64,000 nucleotides of DNA from contig NZ_JAMBNO010000018.1 in assembly GCF_023715105.1 (NCBI RefSeq), forward strand, positions 22,902 to 86,901, read 5' to 3'. A model generated the notes under the pieces. That model was not told where the DNA came from and made no database searches. It was given only the letters and a program-made list of their open reading frames with translations. Position 1 is the first letter of the stretch. Each line of letters starts with the position of its first letter. Both the position numbers and the translations under genes were made by a program. Source of the DNA: Hydrogenophaga intermedia. Its GTDB lineage: Bacteria > Pseudomonadota > Gammaproteobacteria > Burkholderiales > Burkholderiaceae_C. Below, piece after piece: positions 37,959 to 47,140 of this stretch.

Positions 37959-38306
37959 ATGATCACGCTGCATGGCATCCCGAACTGCGACACGGTGAAA
38001 AAGGCGCGCGCCTGGCTCGACGCCAACGGACGCGAACACCGCTTCCACGACTTCAAGAAACTCGGTGTGCCCGAGACCGGACTGGACGCCTGGATCGCTG
38101 CCGCGGGCTGGGAGGCCGTGCTGAACCGCAAGGGCACCACATGGCGTGCGCTGGACGACGCCACGCGCGCCGCCGTGACCGACGCCGCCAGCGCCCGCGC
38201 CCTGATGATCAGCCAGCCCAGCCTGATCAAGCGCCCGGTGGTGGTGTGGAACGACGGCGCCATCACGGTGGGCTTCGACGCGGCGGACTGGGCCACCCGA
38301 CGCTGA
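37959..38306 (+). CDS. ArsC/Spx-family reductase-like protein (YffB type)
   Basis: A 115-residue thioredoxin-fold protein of the arsenate reductase-like family. ITLHGIPNCDTVKKARAWLD gives the single-cysteine CDTV motif near the start; FHDFKKLGVP and LINRKGTTWR-like (VLNRKGTTWRALDD) and PSLIKRPVVV follow as in YffB. Most such proteins are not true arsenate reductases and act on glutathione-linked thiols or have unknown substrates. ATG 37959 is used; another ATG at 37950 adds three residues. Divergent from folC with about 56 bases between the starts. Confidence 0.85.
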   Translation: MITLHGIPNCDTVKKARAWLDANGREHRFHDFKKLGVPETGLDAWIAAAGWEAVLNRKGTTWRALDDATRAAVTDAASARALMISQPSLIKRPVVVWNDGAITVGFDAADWATRR

Positions 38307-38398
38307 AGGCGGCCGCCCGGTCCTACCGGCACCGGGACCGCCGCGCGCGGCCAGCGGCCTAAAATCCGCGGTTTGTCCCTCCGCAGCCCCACCATCCC

Positions 38399-38716
38399 AT
38401 GAGCACCACCCAGATCAGCGGCGTGACCGTCGCCACCCAGGCCAACGTCTATTTCGACGGCAAGTGCGTGAGCCACAGCCTCACGCTGGCCGACGGCACG
38501 AAGAAGTCGGTGGGCGTCGTTCTGCCCGCCACGCTGACCTTCAACACCGGCGCGCCCGAGATCATGGAATGCGTGGCCGGTGGCTGCGAATACCTGTTGG
38601 CTGGCAGCAGCACCTGGCAGAAAAGCGGCCCCGGTGACAAGTTCCACGTGCCCGGCAACAGCAGCTTCCAGATCCGCGTGAGCGAGGCCTACCACTACAT
38701 CTGCCACTTCGGCTGA
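38399..38716 (+). CDS. ppnP: Pyrimidine/purine nucleoside phosphorylase
   Basis: A 105-residue cupin of the DUF1255/PpnP family, which splits several nucleosides with phosphate into base and ribose-1-phosphate. The family pattern is clear: VATQANVYFDGKCVSHSLTLADGTKKSVGVVLPATLTFNT, EIMECVAGGCEY, and a final PGNSSFQIRVSEAYHYICHF. It lies 24 bases before argG on the same strand and 92 bases after the ArsC-like gene. Confidence 0.92.
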   Translation: MSTTQISGVTVATQANVYFDGKCVSHSLTLADGTKKSVGVVLPATLTFNTGAPEIMECVAGGCEYLLAGSSTWQKSGPGDKFHVPGNSSFQIRVSEAYHYICHFG

Positions 38717-40072
<1,356 letters not shown>

Positions 40073-40090
40073 GCGTCTGAAAGACCATCG

Positions 40091-40116
40091 AAAAAGCCGC
40101 CCTCGGGCGGCTTTTT
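40091..40116. terminator. Rho-independent terminator after argG, probably bidirectional
   Basis: A perfect hairpin of AAAAAGCCGCC and GGCGGCTTTTT around a short CTCG loop. T runs occur at both ends, so it can end transcription of argG (plus) and of murB (minus), which converge here. Confidence 0.92.
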
Positions 40117-40125
40117 CGTGGGTGC

Positions 40126-41178
40126 TCAAATGACCACGGGTTCCGGTTCGAGCCGGATGCCGAAGCGCTCGTACACGCTGGTCTGGATCGCCCTCGCCAG
40201 CGTCACGACCTCACCGCCGGTCGCACCGCCGCGGTTCACCAGCACCAGCGCCTGCTTCTCATAGACACCGGCGTTGCCCACACCGCGGCCCTTCCAGCCG
40301 CAAGCGTCGATCAGCCAGCCCGCAGCGAGCTTCACCGTGCCGTCGGGCATGGGGTAGTGCACCACCTTGGGTTCGCGCGCGATGATGTCGGCGCACTGCT
40401 CGGGCGTCACCGTGGGGTTCTTGAAGAAACTGCCGGCGTTGCCGATCACGGCCGGGTCGGGCAGCTTGGCACGGCGGATGGCGCAGACCCAGTCGAACAG
40501 GGTCTGTGCGTCGGGCGCGGTGTTGCCGGTCTCGGCCATCTTGCGCTCCAGATCAGCGTAGCCCAGCACCGGCTTCCAGGCCTTGGGCAGCCAGAAGCGC
40601 ACCCGCGTGATGAGCGCGCGGCCGGCCAGGCCGAAATCGCGCATGTCGGCGGAGGCGTGCTTGAACACCGAGTCGCGGTAGCCGAAGCCGCATTGCGCGG
40701 CGTCGAGCGTGAACGCCTCGCCGCTGCGCAGGTCGATCGCGTCGAGCGAGTGAAAGCGGTCTTGCAGTTCCACGCCATAGGCACCGATGTTCTGCACCGG
40801 CGAGGCCCCCACCGTGCCCGGGATCAGCGCCAGGTTCTCCAACCCGGGCCAGCCCTGCTGCAGCGTCCATTGCACGAAGGCGTGCCAGTTCTCGCCCGCG
40901 CCGGCCTCGATCAGCCAGCCCTTGCCGGTCTCCTCCACCAGGCGGCGGCCCATGATCTCGACCTTGAGCACCAGCGGCTTCACATCGCCCGTGATCACCA
41001 GGTTGCTGCCCCCGCCCAGCACGAAGGGCATGGCGTCGCGCGTGAGCACCTCCCACTCGGGCGTGGCGCGCAATTGCGCCAGATCCGCCTCGCTGCGGAT
41101 GCGCGCCAGATGGTGTGCCTTGGCCACGATGCCAAAGCTGTTGTGGGCCTGTAGCGGTACCTGCTTCTCGACTATCAT
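40126..41178 (-). CDS. murB: UDP-N-acetylenolpyruvoylglucosamine reductase
   Basis: A 350-residue FAD enzyme that completes UDP-N-acetylmuramate for peptidoglycan. [13 protein letters not shown] and [14 protein letters not shown] form the FAD site; [24 protein letters not shown] and GYRDSVFK belong to the type I enzyme; the proton-donor serine is in [11 protein letters not shown]. Type I length is normal. The ATG at 41178 is used; longer open sequence upstream has no family match. Convergent with argG, divergent from yajQ with 33 bases between starts. Confidence 0.95.
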   Translation of the reverse strand: MIVEKQVPLQAHNSFGIVAKAHHLARIRSEADLAQLRATPEWEVLTRDAMPFVLGGGSNLVITGDVKPLVLKVEIMGRRLVEETGKGWLIEAGAGENWHAFVQWTLQQGWPGLENLALIPGTVGASPVQNIGAYGVELQDRFHSLDAIDLRSGEAFTLDAAQCGFGYRDSVFKHASADMRDFGLAGRALITRVRFWLPKAWKPVLGYADLERKMAETGNTAPDAQTLFDWVCAIRRAKLPDPAVIGNAGSFFKNPTVTPEQCADIIAREPKVVHYPMPDGTVKLAAGWLIDACGWKGRGVGNAGVYEKQALVLVNRGGATGGEVVTLARAIQTSVYERFGIRLEPEPVVI

Positions 41179-41211
41179 GGCCGCGATTTTCTCACCCACA
41201 CCAGTCCTGCC

Positions 41212-41697
41212 ATGCCGTCGTTCGACACCGTCCTCGAAGCCGATCTCGTTGAAGTCAAGAATGCCGTCGATCAGGTGGCGCGCGAAATCGGCACGCGCTT
41301 CGATTTCAAGGGCACCAGCGCGGCGATCGAATTCAAGGACAAGGAAATCACGCTGCACGGCGACGCTGATTTCCAGCTGCAGCAGATCGAGGACGTGCTG
41401 CGCAACAAGCTGGCCAAACGCAACGTGGATGTGCGTTTCCTCGACATGGGCAAGGTCGAGAAGGTGGGCGGCGACAAGGTCAAACAGGTGGCCAAGGTGC
41501 GCAACGGCATCGCCACCGAGGATGGCAAGAAGATCCAGCAGGCCATCAAGGCCAGCAAGCTCAAGGTACAGGCCGCCATTCAGGGCGACGCGGTGCGCGT
41601 CACCGGTGCCAAGCGCGACGATCTGCAGGCGGCGATGGCCATCATCCGCACCGAGATGAAGGACTTGCCGCTCTCGTTCAACAACTTCCGCGACTGA
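41212..41697 (+). CDS. yajQ: YajQ family nucleotide-binding protein
   Basis: A 161-residue protein with two ferredoxin-like domains. [21 protein letters not shown] at the start and [26 protein letters not shown] in the middle are the family's most conserved blocks, ending in [12 protein letters not shown]. Members bind cyclic di-GMP in Xanthomonas and pseudomonads and act with transcription factors; other YajQ proteins bind nucleotides or tRNA. The next gene starts two bases after its stop codon. Confidence 0.95.
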   Translation: MPSFDTVLEADLVEVKNAVDQVAREIGTRFDFKGTSAAIEFKDKEITLHGDADFQLQQIEDVLRNKLAKRNVDVRFLDMGKVEKVGGDKVKQVAKVRNGIATEDGKKIQQAIKASKLKVQAAIQGDAVRVTGAKRDDLQAAMAIIRTEMKDLPLSFNNFRD

Positions 41698-41699
41698 CG

Positions 41700-42344
41700 A
41701 TGCGGCGGGCACTGATCGCGGCGGTGCTCGCTGGCGCAACCGGCGCGGCATGGGCGCAATCGGTGGCGCTTTCCGGCGTGTCGGGCAGCAAGGCGCTGCT
41801 GGTGATCGACGGCGGCGCGCCGCGCTTCGTGGCTGCGGGACAGACGCACCAGGGCGTGCGCGTGGTGTCGGTGCAGGGCGAAAACGCGGTGGTCGAATTC
41901 GACGGGCAGCGCCACACGTTGCGCGTGGGCGATGCGCCCGTGAGCCATGGCCGCGTGGCCACGGCAGAAGCCGCCAGCGCTCGCGTGGTGCTCACGGCCG
42001 ACGCGCGGGGTCACTTCATGCCGCAGGGCCAGATCAACGGGCGCGCGGTGCAGTTCCTGGTGGACACCGGCGCCAGCCAGGTCGTCATCGGCGAGGCCGA
42101 GGCGCGCCGCCTGGGCCTGGCGTTCGAGAAGGGGCAGAAGGTGCAGGTGGGCACGGCCAACGGCAACGTGGTCGGACACCAGCTGCAGCTCGATTCCGTG
42201 CGCGTGGGCGACGCGCAGATTTACGGCGTGGCGGCCATCGTGCTGCCGCAGCCCATGCCCTTCGTGCTGCTGGGAAACAGCTTTCTCACGCGCTTCCAGA
42301 TGCAGCGCACCAACGACCAGCTCACGCTGGAGCGGCGGTATTGA
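41700..42344 (+). CDS. Exported retropepsin-like aspartic protease (TIGR02281 family)
   Basis: A 214-residue protein with an N-terminal signal peptide ([20 protein letters not shown], cleavage after AWA near residue 19). The C-terminal half is a single retropepsin-like domain with the catalytic motif [13 protein letters not shown] near residue 120 and a closing [14 protein letters not shown] (hydrophobic-hydrophobic-Gly motif). Family members are homodimeric clan AA proteases of the periplasm or inner membrane with unknown targets. The N-terminal part resembles a small beta-rich binding region of unknown job. It follows yajQ closely and converges with ridA, the stop codons being adjacent. Confidence 0.85.
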   Translation: MRRALIAAVLAGATGAAWAQSVALSGVSGSKALLVIDGGAPRFVAAGQTHQGVRVVSVQGENAVVEFDGQRHTLRVGDAPVSHGRVATAEAASARVVLTADARGHFMPQGQINGRAVQFLVDTGASQVVIGEAEARRLGLAFEKGQKVQVGTANGNVVGHQLQLDSVRVGDAQIYGVAAIVLPQPMPFVLLGNSFLTRFQMQRTNDQLTLERRY

Positions 42345-42701
42345 TCAGGCCTGCGCGGCCGTGACCACGATCTCGATGCGGTAAGCCGGATTGGCGAGCG
42401 CGGCCTGCACCGTGGCGCGCGGCGGTGCGGCGCCGGGCACCACCCAGGCATCCCACACCTCGTTCATGGCCGCGATGTCGCGGATGTCGGTGAGGAAGAT
42501 CTCGGTGCGCAGGATGCGCGACTTGTCGCTGCCGCACTCCTTCAGGCGCTGCTCCACCTGCTGCAGCACGTCCGCGGTCTGGCCGCGGATGTCGACGTCA
42601 CCCCGTTCGGGGACCATGCCGGCCAGAAACACGATGCCGTTGAACACGGCGGCCTCGCTGTAGCGCGCGGCCATGCCGATGCGCGTGATGTCGGGGTTCA
42701 T
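42345..42701 (-). CDS. RidA/YjgF-family protein
   Basis: A 118-residue protein of the RidA family, which hydrolyses reactive enamine/imine intermediates from PLP enzymes, or related substrates. YSEAAVFNGIVFLAGMVPERG, EIFLTDIRDIAAMNEVWDAWV, and the final PPRATVQAALANPAYRIEIVVTA are typical; the arginine in PPRATVQ is the expected substrate-binding residue. Several subfamilies share these motifs, so RidA activity itself is not certain. It overlaps the plsY stop by four bases, as the last gene of the aldo/keto reductase-ybaK-plsY-ridA unit. Confidence 0.88.
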   Translation of the reverse strand: MNPDITRIGMAARYSEAAVFNGIVFLAGMVPERGDVDIRGQTADVLQQVEQRLKECGSDKSRILRTEIFLTDIRDIAAMNEVWDAWVVPGAAPPRATVQAALANPAYRIEIVVTAAQA

Positions 42702-43327
42702 TTCTTCTTCGCTCCCAGCTTGCTTTCGGTGCCTGCGATCAGGCGGTTGATGTTCTCCGCGTGACGCCACACCAGCAACACCGCCATGGCGGCCAGGGCC
42801 AGCACCATCACGCCTGGCGCCTCCCAGGCCACGCCGCCGCCCAGCAGGTAGTAAGCCGGCGCGAACACCGCGGTGACGATGGACGCCAATGACGAGTAAC
42901 GGAAGAAGAAGGCGATGATGACCCAGGTGGCCAGCGAGGCCAGGCCCAGCCAGGGGTTGAAGGCCAGGATGACACCGGCCGCCGTCGCGACGCCCTTGCC
43001 GCCCTGGAAGCGGAAGAACACCGGGAACAGGTGGCCCAGGAAGGCCGCGAAACCCGCCAGCGCGACCGTGCCAGCGCCCAACCCGTAGCGCTCGCCGTAC
43101 ACCTGCACCAGCACCACCGGCAACCAGCCCTTCAAGGCGTCGAGCAGCAGCGTGACGACGGCCGCGGCCTTGTTGCCCGAGCGCAGCACGTTGGTGGCGC
43201 CGGGGTTCTTGCTGCCGTAGGTGCGCGGATCGGCCAGGCCCATGAAGCGGCTCACGACCACGGCGAACGACAACGATCCGATCAGGTACGCGGCCAGGGT
43301 GGCCAGCGCGGGGTACAGCGCTTGCAA
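42698..43327 (-). CDS. plsY: Acyl-phosphate:glycerol-3-phosphate acyltransferase
   Basis: A 209-residue inner-membrane enzyme that transfers the acyl group from acyl-phosphate to glycerol-3-phosphate, starting phospholipid synthesis. Five hydrophobic helices are seen, and the three conserved motifs are intact: GSKNPGATNVLRSGNK, LLDALKGWLPV, and FQGGKGVATAAGVIL. Length is normal. It follows ybaK by 33 bases and overlaps ridA by four. Confidence 0.95.
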   Translation of the reverse strand: MQALYPALATLAAYLIGSLSFAVVVSRFMGLADPRTYGSKNPGATNVLRSGNKAAAVVTLLLDALKGWLPVVLVQVYGERYGLGAGTVALAGFAAFLGHLFPVFFRFQGGKGVATAAGVILAFNPWLGLASLATWVIIAFFFRYSSLASIVTAVFAPAYYLLGGGVAWEAPGVMVLALAAMAVLLVWRHAENINRLIAGTESKLGAKKK

Positions 43328-43360
43328 GCTCGTCTCCTCACTCGTTATGGAAAGCGGGCG

Positions 43361-43855
43361 TCATTCTGCCAGCGCACATTGCACCGGCTTCGCACCCAGC
43401 GGGCCGCTCAGCACCGACGGATCGATGCCGACCAGGAAGCCGCGCCGCCCGCCATTGATCCAGATCTTCGGCAACGCCAGCACCGTGGACTCCACGTACA
43501 CCGGCATCGCGCGCTTCAGGCCGAACGGCGAGGTGCCGCCCACCAGAAACCCGCTGTGCCGATTGGCCACCTCCGGTTTACAGGGTTCGACCGACTTGGC
43601 GCCGATCTGGCGCGCGAGGTTCTTGGTCGACACCGTGCGGTTGCCGTGCATGAGCACGGCCAGCGGCTTCGCGCTCTCGTCCTGCATGATCAGCGTCTTG
43701 ACCACCGCGAACGGGTCGAGCCCGAGCACCTGCGCGCTGTGTTGCGCGCCGCCGTGCTCGAGATACTCGTAGGGATGCTCGGTGAACGCCACGCCGTGCG
43801 CCTTGAGCCAGACGGTGGCGGGCGTCTCGCTGACGTGCGCGGCCTTCTTGCTCAT
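43361..43855 (-). CDS. ybaK: YbaK/EbsC-family aminoacyl-tRNA deacylase
   Basis: A 164-residue editing-domain protein that removes wrongly attached cysteine from tRNA-Pro, after release from prolyl-tRNA synthetase. The N-terminal EHPYEYLEHGGAQ, VVKTLIMQDE, STKNLARQIGAKSVEPCKPEVAN and GFLVGGTSPFGLKRAMPVYVE follow YbaK in order, including the GGTSPFG loop. The start at 43855 overlaps the aldo/keto reductase stop by four bases. Confidence 0.9.
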   Translation of the reverse strand: MSKKAAHVSETPATVWLKAHGVAFTEHPYEYLEHGGAQHSAQVLGLDPFAVVKTLIMQDESAKPLAVLMHGNRTVSTKNLARQIGAKSVEPCKPEVANRHSGFLVGGTSPFGLKRAMPVYVESTVLALPKIWINGGRRGFLVGIDPSVLSGPLGAKPVQCALAE

Positions 43856-44904
43856 TGCGCCGGATCGCGCGACTCCCAGCGGATCGCGTCGATGGCGGCC
43901 AGCAGTTCGGGCGAGAGCTGCACGCCCCAGGCGTCCAGACACTCGTCGAGCTGGGTCACGCTGGTCACACCGATGATGGTGCTGGCCACGCGCCAGTTGC
44001 GGTAGCAAAACGCCAGTGCCAGTTGCGACGGCGTGAGGCCATGCTCGCGCGCCAGCGCGTTGTAGCGCTTCGCGGTGGCCAGCGCCTCGGGGCGGCCCCA
44101 GCGCTGCTTGCGCATGCTCTCAAAGATCGCCATGCGACCGTGATCGCCAACCAGGCCAGTGTTGTCGTACTTGCCCGTGAGCAAGCCGAAGCCCAGCGGC
44201 GAATACGCCAGCAGCGACACACCGAGGCGATGGCAGGTTTCGTCCAGGCCGTTCTCGTACGAGCGGTTGATCAGGCAGTACGGGTTCTGCACCGTGGTCA
44301 CGCGCGGCAGGCCGTGCTGTTCGGCCAGGCGCACGAACTCGTGCACGCCATACGGGGACTCGTTGGACAGGCCGATCGCACGCACCTTGCCGGCCTTCAC
44401 GAGCTCGGCCATGGCATCGAGCTGTTCGTGGATCGAGGCGTGCGGCTTGTCCTTCGTGGGGTCGAAAACCATCGCGCCGAACGCCGGCACGTTGCGCGCC
44501 GGCCAGTGGATCTGGTAGAGGTCGATGACGTCGGTCTGCAGGCGGCGCAAGCTGCCCTCGCAAGCCTGCACGATCTCGGCCTTGCTCAGGCCAGCCACCT
44601 CGCCGCGGATCCAGGGCATGCCGCGCGACGGCCCGGCCACCTTGGTGGCCAGCACCACCTTGCGGCGCAGCCCGGGCGTGCGCGAGAACCAGTTGCCGAT
44701 GATGGTTTCGGTCGAACCGCAGGTTTCGGCGCGCGCGGGCACGGAATACATCTCCGCCGCGTCGAGGAAGTTCACGCCGCGCTCGATCGCGCGGTCGAGA
44801 ATGGTGTGCGCGGTGGCCTCGTTCACCTGTTCACCGAAGGTCATCGTGCCCAGGCAGATGGGCGTCACTTGCAGGGGGCTCTGGCCCAGGGTCAGCGTTT
44901 TCAT
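43852..44904 (-). CDS. Aldo/keto reductase (Tas-like)
   Basis: A 350-residue NADPH-dependent aldo/keto reductase on a TIM barrel. The expected tetrad residues appear: the aspartate in NFLDAAEMYSVP with the catalytic Tyr, the lysine in VVLATKVAGPSRG, and the histidine in YQIHWP. NADP-binding blocks include SVTQLDECLDAWGVQLSPE near the end. The length, MYSVPARAETCGSTETIIG and the overall order match the Tas/MocA-like group found in proteobacteria. Substrate unknown. First gene of the operon that continues to ybaK, plsY and ridA. Confidence 0.9.
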   Translation of the reverse strand: MKTLTLGQSPLQVTPICLGTMTFGEQVNEATAHTILDRAIERGVNFLDAAEMYSVPARAETCGSTETIIGNWFSRTPGLRRKVVLATKVAGPSRGMPWIRGEVAGLSKAEIVQACEGSLRRLQTDVIDLYQIHWPARNVPAFGAMVFDPTKDKPHASIHEQLDAMAELVKAGKVRAIGLSNESPYGVHEFVRLAEQHGLPRVTTVQNPYCLINRSYENGLDETCHRLGVSLLAYSPLGFGLLTGKYDNTGLVGDHGRMAIFESMRKQRWGRPEALATAKRYNALAREHGLTPSQLALAFCYRNWRVASTIIGVTSVTQLDECLDAWGVQLSPELLAAIDAIRWESRDPAQ

Positions 44905-45060
44905 GAAAGCATTTGTAAGTTCGTCGGATACCTGTCAGGCGAACACCCGAGAGGGGTATAAGTTTAGGCGTTGGTCTACAACCCACGGGTCGCGGTGGTG
45001 GCATCGCGGCCTCATACTTTCCCTTCAACAATCGACAAGCACCAGCGAGGAGTACCCATC

Positions 45061-45732
45061 ATGACCATCCGAACCACATCTCTCACCCGAGGCTTCACGC
45101 TCGTCACCGTGGCCGTTGCGCTGGCCGTCAGCGGCTGCGCCAACATGAGCGAAACGCAGCAGGACTCCGCCAAGGGCGCCGGCATCGGTGCCGCGGCCGG
45201 TGCGGTGCTCGGCGCACTCACGGGCGGCTCCAAAGGCGCGGCGCGCGGGGCTGTCATCGGCGCGGGCGCCGGCGCCCTGGGCGGCTACATCTGGTCCACG
45301 CGCATGCAGGAGCAAAAGCGCCAGATGGAAGCGGCCACCGCAGGCACCGGCATCGGCGTGAGTCAAACCGCCGACAACCGCTTGAAGCTCGACATCCCGG
45401 CCGACGCGGGCTTTGCCAGCGGCCGCGCCACCCTGAGCCCAACGCTGGTGCGCGTGCTGGGCCAGTTCGCCACCACGCTGCAGCAGAACCAGGGCACACA
45501 GGTGGCCATCATCGGCCACACCGACAGTTCGGGCAGCGATGCGATCAACAACCCGCTCTCGTTCGATCGCGCCAACGCCACGCGCGACTACCTCGTCTCG
45601 CGCGGCGTGTCTGCCGCACGCATCGCCACCGACGGCCGCGGCTCGCGCGAGCCGATCGCCGACAACAGCACGCCCGCCGGCCGCGCCATGAACCGCCGGG
45701 TCGAGATCTACGTGGCCGAGCCGGCGAGCTGA
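45061..45732 (+). CDS. OmpA-family outer-membrane lipoprotein with glycine zipper
   Basis: A 223-residue lipoprotein. The signal ends in the lipobox AVSGC with lipidation at Cys26. After it comes a glycine-zipper segment (GAGIGAAAGAVLGALTGGSKG, then GAVIGAGAGALGGYIW) that can insert in or pack against membranes, and a C-terminal OmpA domain that binds peptidoglycan diaminopimelate, with IIGHTDSSGSDAINNPLSFDRANATRDYL and RVEIYVAE. The AGGAG ribosome site at 45050 is well placed. The 156 bases upstream hold an inverted repeat (GTTCG ... CGAAC) and an A/T-rich GGGTATAAGTTT stretch that could be a promoter. A terminator follows. Confidence 0.92.
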   Translation: MTIRTTSLTRGFTLVTVAVALAVSGCANMSETQQDSAKGAGIGAAAGAVLGALTGGSKGAARGAVIGAGAGALGGYIWSTRMQEQKRQMEAATAGTGIGVSQTADNRLKLDIPADAGFASGRATLSPTLVRVLGQFATTLQQNQGTQVAIIGHTDSSGSDAINNPLSFDRANATRDYLVSRGVSAARIATDGRGSREPIADNSTPAGRAMNRRVEIYVAEPAS

Positions 45733-45757
45733 TCCACTGCTGCTGTCACCCCTCATC

Positions 45758-45782
45758 AGCCCGGCCACCGCCGGGCTTTTTT
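45758..45782 (+). terminator. Rho-independent terminator of the OmpA lipoprotein gene
   Basis: An 8-bp stem (AGCCCGGC and GCCGGGCT) with a CACC loop and a run of six T residues. The T run overlaps the last base pairs of the convergent Ig-like gene. Confidence 0.9.
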
Positions 45783-47139
45783 ACGGCACGGGGAGCACCC
45801 TGCGCCGGATGGGGGTGAGATCGATATCCACCCCGCCAGTGCCCAGCACGGGGCCAGAAGGTGGCGGGTCGTAGTACTCGACGTACACGGTCACCTGCTT
45901 CTTTGCCTCCAAATGGCGCAGTTCATCGGCGGGCAAGGTGGCGGTGATGGTGGCCTGGCCGCGGCGGTGCACCAACAGGGTATTGCCCTCGATGGAAGCC
46001 ACGGAGCTGTATCCGTCGATGGTGAAGATGAAATCGGACGTGCTGCCCGCGGGCTTCGCCAGATCTGTCGGGAGCGAGTACTTGGTCGGTATGGCTCCCC
46101 GCCCCAGGATGTAATCGACCTCGAAGTCGGTGAAGTCCGTGATCTGGAAGGGCGCCGGCTTGACCGTGAGGCTGGCCACGACACGAGTCCCCTGGCAGCC
46201 GTTCTGAGCCGGTTGTGTCAGCACCACCTCGGCCTCGCCCGCCAGCCCGGTCAGCACAATGGTCCGGCCGTCGCTGGCCAGCTTGGCCACCACGTGCGAG
46301 CCCGGGTTGTTCAAGGACACCTGGATGGAGGTGGGGTCGCCGACAGCACCGGTCCATGCGGGCATGAAAGCCGGATCGGTCGTGACTTTGGTGATGGGCG
46401 CCAATGCCAGTGTGTTGGGGCTCAGGGGGGCCTCCTCCCCTGGCGTGTTCGGCGCAATGGCCTCATCGACCGTGAGCGTCACGGTGAGGTGGGCATCCTT
46501 GTGGTTGCCTGCCGCCGCCTGCGTCACTGTGATGGTGGTGCTGCCCACGCGGGATGGCGTCAGCACCTTCGTCTGGTTGTCGACCGTGGCGATGATGCTG
46601 CCGGCGCTGTCCGGGTTGACGACATAGCTGAACGCGCCAAGCTTGTTCGGCGAGTCCGTGGGGTCGTTCAGGGTCAAGGTGTTGCCCAGTCGAACCGTTT
46701 GATCGGACCAAGTAAACGTGGGTGTGACCGGGGTGCCGTTCACCTTGAGTTTGTAGCTGGCCGTGGCATGCCGGTAGGGCGGCTGGGCGGCCTGGGTGGC
46801 GATGATGGTGGTCTCGCCATCGAGCACGGCGGTAACCTCGCCCGTCAGCGCGTCCACGGTGGCAATGGCCGGGTTGACGCTGCGGTAGCTGACGGTGCCG
46901 CTGCTGTGGCGGGTGGTGGCGGTGCGTGTGATCTTGTCACCCTGGCCTATGCTGATCTCGGCCTCGGCGAAGGCGATCTGCTTGAAGGTGGTGATCGTCA
47001 AGTTGCTGATGGAAACGCCGGAGGCCCAGGCAACCGGCATGCCGAGCATGAGGAACAGCAGGGCTTGCCAGGCTGTATCTGCGATGCGGGCGGCGATGCG
47101 GCTCATGGTCGCCATGCAGGGCCGCAGCGGGTTGCTCAT
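45781..47139 (-). CDS. Exported protein of four Ig-like (Big_2 type) domains
   Basis: A 452-residue protein with an N-terminal signal peptide (hydrophobic LLFLMLGMPVAWA, cleavage near residue 40). The rest is four immunoglobulin-like repeats of about 85-100 residues, each with the bacterial Big_2 pattern of paired strands ending in a sequence such as SRVGSTTITVTQAA, GETTIIATQAAQPPY, GEAEVVLTQPAQ or GQATITATLPA. No catalytic, LPXTG, sortase or transmembrane element is seen. Such proteins act as adhesins or surface spacers. Its start lies one base after the stop of the barrel protein gene, so the pair are co-transcribed and probably act together. Role inferred. Confidence 0.8.
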   Translation of the reverse strand: MSNPLRPCMATMSRIAARIADTAWQALLFLMLGMPVAWASGVSISNLTITTFKQIAFAEAEISIGQGDKITRTATTRHSSGTVSYRSVNPAIATVDALTGEVTAVLDGETTIIATQAAQPPYRHATASYKLKVNGTPVTPTFTWSDQTVRLGNTLTLNDPTDSPNKLGAFSYVVNPDSAGSIIATVDNQTKVLTPSRVGSTTITVTQAAAGNHKDAHLTVTLTVDEAIAPNTPGEEAPLSPNTLALAPITKVTTDPAFMPAWTGAVGDPTSIQVSLNNPGSHVVAKLASDGRTIVLTGLAGEAEVVLTQPAQNGCQGTRVVASLTVKPAPFQITDFTDFEVDYILGRGAIPTKYSLPTDLAKPAGSTSDFIFTIDGYSSVASIEGNTLLVHRRGQATITATLPADELRHLEAKKQVTVYVEYYDPPPSGPVLGTGGVDIDLTPIRRRVLPVP

Positions 47140-47140
47140 G